Assembly: GCA_963805915.1 (NCBI GenBank)
Contig: CAWDWD010000007.1
Span: forward strand, 248,001 to 312,000
DNA length: 64,000 nt
Direction: 5' to 3'
From: JAEULH01 sp963805915
GTDB lineage: Bacteria > Pseudomonadota > Alphaproteobacteria > Rhodospirillales > Defluviicoccaceae
Positions 53,137 through 62,352 of the stretch are shown one piece after another (position 1 is the stretch's first letter; the number at the start of each line of letters is the position of its first letter). The notes under the pieces were generated by a model. The model did no database searches. It was not told the DNA's origin and saw only the letters and a program-made list of their open reading frames with translations. The translations under genes and the position numbers were made by a program.

Positions 53137-53700
53137 TCACGCCGCCGCCCGGGAGCCGCGGCCTGCGGCGAATGCCGCGACACTCTCCCGGTTGAAGGCG
53201 TCGAGATCGTCGGGATTGCGGCTGGTGATCAATCCGCGATCGACAACGACCTCGCGGTCGACCCAAGTTGCGCCGGCGTTTTCCAGATCGCTCCGCAGGG
53301 TGGGATAGGACGTCAGTGTTCGTCCCTTTGCCGCACCCGCTTCGATCAGCAGCCAGGGCGCATGGCAGATGACCGCCACCGGCTTATCGGCGTCGAAGAA
53401 GTGACGGACGAAGTCGATCGCGTTGGTGTTGACGCGGAGGTGGTCGGCATTGATCACCCCGCCGGGCAGGATCAAACCGTCATAATCGCCAGGGTCGGCC
53501 GCGCCGAGCGTGGCATCCACCGTAACGTCGTCACCCCAATCCTTGAGCAGCCAACCGCGGATGGTGCCATCCTTCGGCGCAATGACATGCACCGTGGCGC
53601 CAGCCTGCTCAGCGGACACTTTCGGCTTTTGCAATTCCGATTGCTCGAAGCCGTCGGTGGCGAGGATGGCGATCTTTTTACCTCGCAGTTCCGAGCTCAT
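53137..53700 (-). CDS. DJ-1/PfpI family protein (type 1 glutamine amidotransferase-like)
   Basis: A 187-residue cytoplasmic protein of the PfpI/YhbO group, which act as proteases, glyoxalase III or deglycases. The N-terminus is KKIAILATDGFEQSEL (conserved acidic Glu), and the nucleophile elbow is VAVICHAPWLLIEAG with the catalytic Cys-His. GDYDGLILPGGVINADHLR and the C-terminal ITSRNPDDLDAFN complete the family pattern. ATG 53700 is the natural start. Confidence 0.9.
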   Translation of the reverse strand: MSSELRGKKIAILATDGFEQSELQKPKVSAEQAGATVHVIAPKDGTIRGWLLKDWGDDVTVDATLGAADPGDYDGLILPGGVINADHLRVNTNAIDFVRHFFDADKPVAVICHAPWLLIEAGAAKGRTLTSYPTLRSDLENAGATWVDREVVVDRGLITSRNPDDLDAFNRESVAAFAAGRGSRAAA

Positions 53701-54061
53701 GTGCGGCGCTCCTTGTGACAGTGAAGAATTCGACGATCAACGCGCTCGCCGCGGCAGCCCTTGCTTACTCGTGCGGTGAGCCCATCGGTCCACGAGCCTA
53801 GCGGGCCATGCCTCTGCGGCCCTTAACGCAGGTAAGGCTGTGGGTGCATGCGAAGGTCGTTGATGCCGGGAGACGCGGCGTCGCGCCCGATGCACGCATC
53901 ACCCGCCGTAAGCACCGAGAAAAAAGATTGTCGCCAATTGCTTGCGCTTGTATCTATCGACTCGACTGGCTCCGGCGCGAAGCTGCGACCCCTCGGCCGG
54001 TAAGATGCTGAATTTTCCGTCGTCAACGTGCGAGTCTTGTTCGTTCTGGCCCACATACAGT
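53701..54061. other. Intergenic region upstream of tRNA-Arg
   Basis: This 361-bp region separates the PfpI gene start (minus) from tRNA-Arg (plus). No gene is supported in it. The promoter of the tRNA must lie here, but no clear -35/-10 pair is visible. Confidence 0.4.
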
Positions 54062-54138
54062 GCGCCCGTAGCTCAGTAGGATAGAGCACAGGATTCCTAA
54101 TCCTGGGGTCGTGGGTTCGAATCCCGCCGGGCGCACCA
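54062..54138 (+). tRNA. tRNA-Arg (CCT)
   Basis: A 77-nt cloverleaf with acceptor GCGCCCG/CGGGCGC, D-arm GCTC...GAGC, anticodon stem CAGGA/TCCTG with loop TTCCTAA (anticodon CCT, reading AGG), T-arm with TTCGAAT, and encoded CCA. It borders the IS-rich region, but I see no repeated 3' end that would mark an integrated island. Confidence 0.95.
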
Positions 54139-54488
54139 AACTTCCACCACTCCAGAATAAAACTCGGAACTTGAGTCGACCTGGCGCGAAGGCGGTCGTT
54201 GCGATTCGCGCTCGGAAGTCAAACACTGGACAATCCCGAAGCGTTTTCAGAAATGGATTCGCGTCGAAGTTCGCATTTTGGCCGGTCGGCTGCTGTATAG
54301 TTACGAAAGACCAAACTCAACTTGAACAGTTTTGGTGTCGTTGCCGCTGAGGAAATGGCGGATTTCCGCGGTTTTCGAGGGGCTCAGACCGGAAATTGGC
54401 CATAAATGTAGTGCCACGGTAATGGCATAATACGCGTTGACAGCGCTGGCCCAGTAATGCATCTGAGTAGTGCATTCTGTGAGGCCGC
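54139..54488. other. Region between tRNA-Arg and the IS1634-like transposase
   Basis: 350 bp, less GC-rich than the surroundings. The right part, from about 54408 (TGTAGTGCCAC), probably belongs to the IS1634-like element and would include its left end. This cannot be proven because the right end of that element is lost. No gene or RNA is evident. Confidence 0.4.
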
Positions 54489-56130
54489 ATGTTCTTCCGC
54501 CGCAAAGCCGTTGGTGAGCGCAGTTACCTGCAGATCGTCGAGAGCCGCCGCGATGGCCGCTCGGTCCGTCAGCATGTCGTCGCCACGCTGGGGCGGGCGG
54601 AGGATTGGCTCGACAGCGGTAAGCTCGACCAGCTGCTGCAGTCCGGCGCAAGGCTGAGCGAAACCGCCCTGGTTCTGTCGGCGCTGCGCGATGGCGATGG
54701 GCTGGTGGTCGACAGCCGGCGCATCGGCGCGCCGCTGATCTTCGCACGTTTGTGGCGCGAGACCGGCTGCCAAGCGGTGATCGAGGGATTGCTCGCCGAG
54801 CGCCAGTTCCAGTTTCCGGTCGAGCGGGCGATCTTCGTCAGCGTGCTGCACCGTCTTTGCGTCTCCGGCTCCGACCGGGCCTGCGACAAGTGGCTGGAGG
54901 GTTACCGGGTTGCCGGGGTCGACGGCCTCGATTTGCACCATCTGTACCGGGCGATTGCCTGGTTGGGTGAAGAGCTTGCCGACCAGGACGGGCGCACCCG
55001 GGCGCCGCGGGCGATCAAGGACCTGGTCGAAGAGCGGCTGTTCGCACGCCGGCGCGACCTGTTCACCGATCTCGACCTGGTGTTCTTCGATACCTCCGCC
55101 CTCTACTTCCACGGCGAGGGTGGCGAGACGCTCGGGCGGCGCGGCAAGTCCAAGGATCACCGCCCGGACTTGAAAGCAGGTGGTGATCGGCGTGGTCATC
55201 GACCGGCACGGCCGTCCCCTCTGCTCGGAAACATGGCCGGGGAACGCCACCGACGTCCAGGCGCTGCTGCCGGTGATCGACCGCCTGCGCGCGCGCTTTT
55301 GTATCGGCCGGATCTGCGTGGTCGGCGATCGCGGCATGATCAGCGCACGCACGCTGGCGGAACTGGAAAAGCGCGGGATCGACTACATTCTCGGGGCGCG
55401 TGAGCGCAACGATGCCGAGGTGCGCGGGACCGTGCTCGCCGATACCGCCGCCATGGTGCCGCTGTCGATCCCCAAGGCCGCCGGCGCGACGACCGACATC
55501 GAGGTCAAGGAGGTTCTGGTCCGGCCCTGGGACGGCAAGGGCAAGTCCCGGCGCTATGTTGTCTGCTACAACCCCGAGCGCGCCGCCTGGGAGGCCGCCC
55601 AGCGGACCGCGATCATCACGGCGCTGCGCGAACAGCTGTCGCGCGGCGACAAATCCCTGGTCGGCAACAGCGGCTTCCGCAAGTTCCTGAAGGTGGTCGG
55701 CGACGACCACTTCGCCCTCGACGAGGCCAAGGTTGCAGAGGAGGCAAGGCTCGACGGCTTCTATGTGCTGCGCACCAACAGCAAGCTGCCCACCCTCGAG
55801 GTGGCGATGCGCTACCGCGAGCTGTGGAAGGTCGAGCAGATCTTCCGCGCCACCAAGGCCGTCCTCGAAACACGTGAGGTTTACCATGCCAGCGACGCCG
55901 CCATCCGCGGCCACCTGTTCTGCAGCTTCCTGGCGCTCATGCTGCGCAAGGACTTGCAGGACCGGTTGCAGGCGGCCCAACTTGATCTTGAATGGCAGGA
56001 TGTCATCGTCGACCTCGACCGTCTTGTGGACACCACCGTCGACCAGCAGGGGCGCCGCTTCGTCCTGCGCAATCAGCCGCCGGGCTGTGCCGGAGCCGTG
56101 TTCAAGGCCGTTGGCGTCGCCCTGCCGCCC
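54489..56130 (+). pseudogene. IS1634-family transposase (frameshifted, C-terminus truncated)
   Basis: An IS4-like DDE transposase. The first frame from ATG 54489 includes LFTDLDLVFFDTSALYFHGE (first catalytic Asp) and breaks after PDLK. The second frame continues VVIGVVIDRHGRPLCSETWPG, RICVVGDRGMIS (second Asp) and LRTNSKLPTLEVAMRYRELW with KVEQIFRATKAVLETR (catalytic Glu). One A removed from AAA 55173-55175 joins the frames as KQVVIG. At about 56130 the usual C-terminus after VGVALPP is replaced by IS66-family sequence, so the right end of the element is lost. Confidence 0.8.
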
Positions 56131-56226
56131 CTATTCCGAGGTCAGGCGGATGGATTGCAGGATGGGAGCGCCGCGTCGTCGGGCGGTCTCGAACACCGAC
56201 CTGACATCGGCGTAGAGCCTGGCACC

Positions 56227-57515
56227 CAGGGCTGTTCAGTTCTCCTGCTGTGAGGGGTGCGTTCTCGTAATACGAGTTTGCGCGGGATTGCCGGTTGGAA
56301 AACGAGTCTACCCCGGCGGCGAAAAGTCTGAATCCATGGTGGGCACCTTAGATGGAGGGTGCCATGGCTCCGTTTCCCAACCTTCTGGCGGCTTTAGGGG
56401 ACGTTCCGGACCCCCGGCGGGCGCAAGGCAAGCGATATCCGCTGCCGTATCTGCTGATGTTCACGGTGTTGGCGCTGCTAAGCGGGGCCAGGTCCTACCG
56501 CGGCCTCATCACCTTCCTGGAGCAGCGGCGAGAGCACCTCAATCACCACTTCGGGGTGGATCTGCAGCGGGCGCCGGCGGTGAACACGCTGCGGACGATC
56601 CTGCAGTCGCTGTCGACCGAGGCCCTCGAAGACGCGTTCCGCCGCCATGCCAAAGCCCTGCTGCCCGCGGGTTGCTCCCCGGGGGGCGAGGCGGGCGAAC
56701 AGCCGGTGATCGCCCTCGATGGCAAGACGCTGCGCGGCAGCTTCGATCACTTCAACGACCGCAAGGCAGCCCAGACCTTGACAGCATTCGCCTCGGCTTC
56801 GGCCATCGTCCTGGCGCATATCGAGATCGAAGACAAGTCGAACGAGATCCCCGCCGCCCAGCAGATGATCCGTGACCTCGGGCTGACCGGCGTCGTGTTC
56901 ACCGCCGATGCCATGCACTGTCAAAAAAACATTTGAAACCGCCAGGGAGACCGGAAACTTTCTGGTCGCCCAGGTCAAAGCCAATCAGCAGACCCTGCAC
57001 GACACGATCGAAGCGATCTGTGCCGCCGAGAAGCCCGTCGACAGCGCCGCGAGCGTCGACCGCAACCGCCACGCTCGCCAGGAGCATCGTCTGGTCGAAA
57101 CGTTCGACGTCACCGGCCGTCTCGGCTCCGACTGGGACGGCCTGATTGTCGCCGCCGCCCGCGTCACCCGGCTCACCTGGCACAAGGACACCGCCTCCGG
57201 CCGCTGGCACCCCACCGACGAGATATCCTTCTTCGCCTGTCAGATCAGGCTGTCCGCCAGCGCAACCGCCGCGGCGATCCGCCAGCATTGGGGCATCGAA
57301 AACCGCAGCCATTACGTCCGTGATGTCAGCTTCTTCGAAGACCACAGCCGCATTCGAACCAAACCCGGCCACTTCGCAAGGTTCCGCAGCTTCGCCCTCA
57401 ACATCCTGCGCGCCAACGCCACCACCAACGTCAGCAGAGAACTCTACCTCAATGCCCTCAACCCAAATCACGCCCTGGGTTACCGCTCAGCGTAAAGGAG
57501 AACTGAACAGCCCTG
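56227..57515. mobile_element. ISAs1-family insertion sequence, copy 1
   Basis: A 1,289-bp element with ~20-bp terminal inverted repeats (CAGGGCTGTTCAGTTCTCC inward at both ends) and a perfect 10-bp target duplication GCCTGGCACC (56217-56226 and 57516-57525). It is inserted in the IS66-family transposase. Confidence 0.93.
56352..57495 (+). CDS. ISAs1-family transposase, copy 1 (frame change at an A7 run)
   Basis: About 380 residues in two frames. The first frame has PFPNLLAALGDVPDPRRAQG, YPLPYLLMFTVLALLSGA and VIALDGKTLRGSFD (first catalytic Asp), and reaches FTADAMHCQK at the run A7 (56923-56929), where it stops. The second frame continues TFETARETGNFLVAQVKANQ, then IRQHWGIENRSHYVRDVSF (catalytic Glu region) to TAA 57495. 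One A fewer, or two more, makes a continuous protein. Because copy 2 has the same A7, the change is not a local read error. Confidence 0.85.
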
Positions 57516-59657
57516 GCCTGGCACCCCATTCGGAGCGGAAGCAATTGGTGACCTTGCGGAAGATGACGCAGGGTCTGAGCGCCTGTTCCGAGCCGTTGTT
57601 GGTCGGCGGAACATCCCGGTTGGTGACGAAGACGAACAGGTTCTGGCGGAACTTCTTGATGATCCGGACCAGCTTTTGTCCCTGCTCGCCTGTAGGCTCG
57701 ATCCGCAGCAACTGGTCGAGCCGCGTTTCCAGTTTGGCCTGGTAAACGGCGAGGGTGGAGTCTTTAAGCCGGCCGCGCCGGCGGCCGATCGCGACGGCCT
57801 GCTTCAAGAGCTTCTTGATGCCGGGCGCGAAGCACTCGTCGCCGGCATCGATAGCGTATTGGACATCGCGCAAGAGATGGGCGAGACAGGCCTGATGCCC
57901 CGTTCTGGCCCAGCCCATCTGGGCGCCGAGCCGGTCGGAGACCCAGAATTCCGGGCGGAAGTCGCCGAGGAATTCCGCGACCACCACCTTGCCCCGGCTA
58001 GGGGCGACCACGAAGCGGGCGCTGTCGCCGTTATGGAATACCCAGGTCCACCAGGTCTTCTTGCCGACCCTGGCGCTGGTCTCATCGGATTGCAGGATGG
58101 TGCCCGATAAGAGCCGGTCGCGGATCAGGGTTGCCTGATGGGCAAAACCATCGCCGCTCGCCTCCAGCAGGTTGGCGAGCGCCCCCTCGCTGATCTCCAG
58201 CCCCAAAAGATCCGACATCAGCCGGGCCAGACGTTCGAACGGGATCGCCTGGGCGAAGCGCAAGTACAGCACGAAGGCCCGCAGGTTCACCCCGAACGGC
58301 GAGCCCGGCTCCAACCCCGCGGGTGGGGATGCCTTGAACCGCCGCGCGCAGCACGGGCAGACCCCGCCATAAAGCGTCACACGGGTCACATCCGGTACGA
58401 TCTCGGGAACCTCGATGCGGTCATAGGCGTGCACAGCCTCTTGGAAAACGCCGCTCACATCGGTGTGGCAATGGCTGCACCGCTCGGCCAGCATCTCCCG
58501 CCGCCGCGTCGGGTTGGGATGCAGCGGACGGTGCGCACCAGCATGGACCTTGCCCTTCGGCTTCGCCTTCCCATCACCGTTCGCCCCATCACCGTTCGCC
58601 TTGTGCCCCTGGCTCGGCGGCGTCGAGGAATTGGAAGGGGTCTTCGGCGGCAGCCTCAGCTTCGCGCGCCGCGCCGCATTCTCCGCCCGCAGTTCAACGA
58701 CTTCCCGTTCCAATGCCGTGACGCGCGAGGCCAACGCCTCAACACGCGCCAGTAACGTCGTGATCAGAGCGTCTTTCTCAGCGGCGGAAAGAGACGGGAT
58801 ATCGGACACCTGGGGCATGAATTGTAGAATCATGACCCCAGCCCAACGTCAACAACATATTGCGAAATCGCCCCGCAAAACCGCCCGGATATCGCGTTAA
58901 GCCGCCGCTACCCAGCGCTCATCCCGAGGGCGTGAGCAATTACACGCGCCGGGCTACAAGGTGACATTCGCGTCCACGACCTATGGTCAAATCAAGACTG
59001 AAGACGGCTACATCAACTTTGGAATCAATCGGCATAGAAAACTCGTCATGTGGCTTGGCGATATCGCCAGGGCTGTTCAGTTCTCCTTTACGCTGAGCGG
59101 TAACCCAGGGCGTGATTTGGGTTGAGGGCATTGAGGTAGAGTTCTCTGCTGACGTTGGTGGTGGCGTTGGCGCGCAGGATGTTGAGGGCGAAGCTGCGGA
59201 ACCTTGCGAAGTGGCCGGGTTTGGTTCGAATGCGGCTGTGGTCTTCGAAGAAGCTGACATCACGGACGTAATGGCTGCGGTTTTCGATGCCCCAATGCTG
59301 GCGGATCGCCGCGGCGGTTGCGCTGGCGGACAGCCTGATCTGACAGGCGAAGAAGGATATCTCGTCGGTGGGGTGCCAGCGGCCGGAGGCGGTGTCCTTG
59401 TGCCAGGTGAGCCGGGTGACGCGGGCGGCGGCGACAATCAGGCCGTCCCAGTCGGAGCCGAGACGGCCGGTGACGTCGAACGTTTCGACCAGACGATGCT
59501 CCTGGCGAGCGTGGCGGTTGCGGTCGACGCTCGCGGCGCTGTCGACGGGCTTCTCGGCGGCACAGATCGCTTCGATCGTGTCGTGCAGGGTCTGCTGATT
59601 GGCTTTGACCTGGGCGACCAGAAAGTTTCCGGTCTCCCTGGCGGTTTCAAATGTTTT

Positions 59658-60688
59658 CCTGATTACGCATCTTTCTCAGCCTGCCGGGGCGTGGTACAAA
59701 TCGGGAACATATAAGGAGACAGGCGGGGTTGAGGCATGGCGCGCAATCGTGTTCAGTTTCAGAAGGGGCTCAGCGAGGCGCGGTTCGATGAGCTTTACGG
59801 GAGCGAGGATCGGTGTCGGGAGGTCGTGCTCGGCTGGCGTTGGCCGCAAGGCTTTGTCTGCCCCGGCTGCGGCGGGCGGAATCACTGCGTCATCAAGACC
59901 CGTGCCCTCTACCAGTGCACGTCCTGCCGCCGGCAGACCTCGCTGATGGCCGGCACGATCTTCGCCTCGACCAAGGTGCCGCTGCGCACTTGGTTTCGCA
60001 CCATGTACCACCTGACGCAGAGCAAGGGCGGGATCTCCAGCCTCGAACTCGGCCGTCGCCTCGGTGTGACCCAGAACACCGCCTGGAAGCTCAAACACAA
60101 GCTGATGCAGGTGATGATGGAGCGGGATGCCGGCAAGCGCCTGACCGGTCGGGTCGAAATGGACGACGCCTATCTCGGTGGCGAACGCTCCGGTGGCAAG
60201 CGCGGTCGCGGCGCGCCCGGCAAGACGCCGATCATCGTCGCCGTCGAAACCACGCCCGAGGGCAAGCCGGTGCGCCTGAAGCTGCGCCGGGTCATCGGCT
60301 TTCGGCGCAAGGAGGTCGAAAAACTGGCCCGACGCAGCCTCGATCCCACCAGCACCGTCGTCAGCGACGGCCTCAGCTGCTTCCGCGGTGTCGCGGATGC
60401 GGGATGCACGCATCAGCCGATCTGCACAGGATCCGGCCGCAAGGCGGTGCTGACACCCGCTTTCAAGTGGGTCAACACGGCGCTCGGCAACATCAAGACC
60501 GCCATCACCGGCACATACCGCGCCATCCGCCAAAAGCACATCCCCCGCTACCTGGCCGAGTTCGAATACCGCTTCAATCGGCGCTACGATCTCGTCGCCA
60601 TGATGCCCCGCCTCGGCTGGGCCGCCGTCCGAACCCCGCCAATGCCATATCGCCTCCTCAAACTGGCTGAGGTTCATGCGTAATCAGG
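59658..60688. mobile_element. IS1595-family insertion sequence
   Basis: A 1,031-bp element with ~24-bp imperfect terminal inverted repeats (CCTGATTACGCATCTTTCTC left, CCTGATTACGCATGAACCTC right) and a perfect 8-bp duplication AATGTTTT (59650-59657 and 60689-60696). It is inserted in ISAs1 copy 2, 10 bp from the miniature element that shares its ends. Confidence 0.93.
59736..60683 (+). CDS. tnp: IS1595-family (ISXO2-like) transposase
   Basis: A 315-residue transposase with an intact frame. The N-terminal zinc ribbon is FVCPGCGGRNHC with YQCTSCRRQTS (two CxxC pairs). An HTH segment (ISSLELGRRLGVTQNTAWKL) follows, then the ISXO2 DDE core: GRVEMDDAYLGGERSGGKRG (first Asp), TVVSDGLSCFRGV (second Asp) and a third position in HIPRYLAEFEYRFNRRYD, where Asn is common for this family. 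Its stop lies within the right terminal repeat. It is presumably able to act on the two miniature elements. Confidence 0.93.
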   Translation: MARNRVQFQKGLSEARFDELYGSEDRCREVVLGWRWPQGFVCPGCGGRNHCVIKTRALYQCTSCRRQTSLMAGTIFASTKVPLRTWFRTMYHLTQSKGGISSLELGRRLGVTQNTAWKLKHKLMQVMMERDAGKRLTGRVEMDDAYLGGERSGGKRGRGAPGKTPIIVAVETTPEGKPVRLKLRRVIGFRRKEVEKLARRSLDPTSTVVSDGLSCFRGVADAGCTHQPICTGSGRKAVLTPAFKWVNTALGNIKTAITGTYRAIRQKHIPRYLAEFEYRFNRRYDLVAMMPRLGWAAVRTPPMPYRLLKLAEVHA

Positions 60689-60698
60689 AATGTTTTTT

Positions 60699-60916
60699 CC
60701 TGATTACGCACCATCCTCAGCCAATTCCTGACGTCGAACAACTGTTTGAAATCAGTGTGTTGAGATTCTTGCGGGAGGATCACTTCGCCCGCAGTCCCTC
60801 TCCAAGTCGGATGCCCGAGTGGCCGACGCTCTCAAAGAGCATGCGTGCCGGACCTGAATTGCCGATTCACAAGCACTTGGGATCGTGACCATGGCTGAGG
60901 ATGATGCGTAATCAGG
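60699..60916. mobile_element. 218-bp miniature inverted-repeat element, copy 2
   Basis: Same length and sequence as the copy at 5657-5874 apart from a T/C change in the interior (GATTTACAAG versus GATTCACAAG). It is flanked by a perfect 8-bp duplication TGTTTTTT (60691-60698 and 60917-60924). The insertion point is the T7 run of ISAs1 copy 2. Confidence 0.93.
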
Positions 60917-62352
60917 TGTTTTTTTGACAGTGCATGGCATCGGCGGTGAACACGACGCCGGTCAGCCCGAGGTCACGGATCATCTGCTGGGCGGCGGGGA
61001 TCTCGTTCGACTTGTCTTCGATCTCGATATGCGCCAGGACGATGGCCGAAGCCGAGGCGAATGCTGTCAAGGTCTGGGCTGCCTTGCGGTCGTTGAAGTG
61101 ATCGAAGCTGCCGCGCAGCGTCTTGCCATCGAGGGCGATCACCGGCTGTTCGCCCGCCTCGCCCCCCGGGGAGCAACCCGCGGGCAGCAGGGCTTTGGCA
61201 TGGCGGCGGAACGCGTCTTCGAGGGCCTCGGTCGACAGCGACTGCAGGATCGTCCGCAGCGTGTTCACCGCCGGCGCCCGCTGCAGATCCACCCCGAAGT
61301 GGTGATTGAGGTGCTCTCGCCGCTGCTCCAGGAAGGTGATGACGCCGCGGTAGGACCTGGCCCCGCTTAGCAGCGCCAACACCGTGAACATCAGCAGATA
61401 CGGCAGCGGATATCGCTTGCCTTGCGCCCGCCGGGGGTCCGGAACGTCCCCTAAAGCCGCCAGAAGGTTGGGAAACGGAGCCATGGCACCCTCCATCTAA
61501 GGTGCCCACCATGGATTTAGACTTTTCGCCGCCGGGGTAGACTCGTTTTCCAACCGGCAATCCCGCGCAGACTCGTATTACGAGAACGCACCCCTCACAG
61601 CAGGAGAACTGAACAGCCCTGGCGATATCGCGAAGCTACAAGAAAGCGAACAATATTACCTGCGGTCCGAGAACATTTCCTCCGATCATGCGCTCGGCAG
61701 TGAATTCTATGACGGTCAGATCGAAGCCAAATTTACGCCGCAGACGAAGGAGGACGAACTCTTCCGCCTACGGTCCGAGTTTTTGGACAAATGCCAAACG
61801 TGCTTCGGGATCGCTCTCGGTCATCTCGAAGCCCAGCTATTCGATCTTGCGCTTTCGTTCAATCCACCCGTCGTCGACACGCTGAAAGAACGCCGACACG
61901 TCGCTGACACGCTGAACAAGGTCTATATTGAATCTTTTGATAACAGCGCGCTCGGCAAAATAGTCACGGACCTTGGCGCAACATCGCCGGGTACCGGGAG
62001 TCTCAAGCGCAGACAATCCTTCAGGCAGTCGCGCCAAATGACGATGTCGCTACGCTCATGTCGCCCCTGTATGTGCTCTATGATCTGCGCGTAGCCTGCT
62101 CGCATATCACTAGCGGATCAAGTTCGTCCAAGCTTGTCGCTGTGACGGACCGTCTCGGTCTCCCGTCGGACGCATCGCTTGCCAACATATACGCCAAGCT
62201 CATCGGCGGCCTCATCGGCACCTTCGTTGGAATGGCAAGGGTCGTTGAAACCGGTTCGTTGGCATGACATCGCCGGCTCTCCAAAATTACAATGTGGAAA
62301 CAATCACATACGAGTTCCAACTTTCATCCTCCCCGGTGCACCACTCTCGCTG

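Larger units (their letters stand above)
56131..58833 (-). pseudogene. IS66-family transposase (TnpC) split by ISAs1 copy 1
   Basis: On the minus strand the N-terminal part (to 57516) has a coiled-coil leader, LPPKTPSNSSTPPSQGHKAN (IS66 signature), the cysteine knuckles CSHCHTDVSG and GGVCPCCARRF, and the DDE core with LQSDETSARVGKKTWWTWVF and NNGSEQALRPCVIFRKV. It is interrupted after SEWGA. Beyond ISAs1 it resumes ARLYADVRSVFETARRRGAP and ends at TAG 56131. There are no tnpA/tnpB genes, as in the ISBst12 subgroup. A probable terminal repeat GTAGCGGCGGCTTAACG lies at 58895-58911; the other end is missing at the junction with the IS1634-like element. Confidence 0.85.
59088..61496 (-). pseudogene. 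ISAs1-family transposase, copy 2 (interrupted)
   Basis: The N-terminal half lies at 60917-61496 (minus; start 61496) and ends in AMHCQK at the A7 run. The C-terminal half lies at 59088-59657 and ends ...NALNPNHALGYRSA. The two are separated by the miniature element and the IS1595 element. Differences from copy 1 are few (for example Leu to Val in ITFLEQRR context). Confidence 0.88.
59068..61621. mobile_element. ISAs1-family insertion sequence, copy 2 (contains IS1595 element and miniature element)
   Basis: The same element as copy 1 but in the opposite orientation, nearly identical in sequence, with terminal repeats CAGGGCTGTTCAGTTCTCC and a perfect 10-bp duplication GCGATATCGC (59058-59067 and 61622-61631). 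It is enlarged to 2,554 bp by two insertions at its A7/T7 run. Confidence 0.93.
58912..62267 (+). pseudogene. Resident gene of unknown function disrupted by ISAs1 copy 2
   Basis: Segments 58912-59067 and 61632-62267 join into one plus-strand frame once the ISAs1 element and one 10-bp duplication are removed: GYKVTFASTTYGQIKTEDGY, KLVMWLGDIAKLQESEQYYL, EFLDKCQTCFGIALGHLEAQ. A further one-base deletion at about 61996-61998 shifts it to LMSPLYVLYDLRVACSHITSG, ending TAG-less at TGA 62265-62267. The N-terminus is lost to the IS66 element. The base composition is lower in GC than the surroundings. The segment LRVACSH fits the R-x4-H motif of HEPN ribonuclease domains, but this is only suggestive. 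Confidence 0.6.

Noticed and set aside
53808..54011. Short open frames between the PfpI gene and tRNA-Arg
   Set aside because: No ribosome sites and low-complexity composition; not supported as genes.
54384..55352. Minus-strand 322-codon frame opposite the IS1634 transposase
   Set aside because: Shadow of the transposase; no motifs, and it crosses the element end.
56920..56935. -1 programmed ribosomal frameshifting at A-AAA-AAC in ISAs1
   Set aside because: The -1 frame (KPPGRPETFW...) lacks the transposase C-terminus; only a +1 change (or loss of one A) is productive.
59676..60677. Minus-strand 333-codon frame opposite the IS1595 transposase
   Set aside because: Shadow of the transposase with the terminal repeats inside it.
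54062..62300. Integrative island using tRNA-Arg as attachment site
   Set aside because: No second copy of the tRNA 3' end and no integrase gene; the region is explained by independent IS insertions with their own target duplications.
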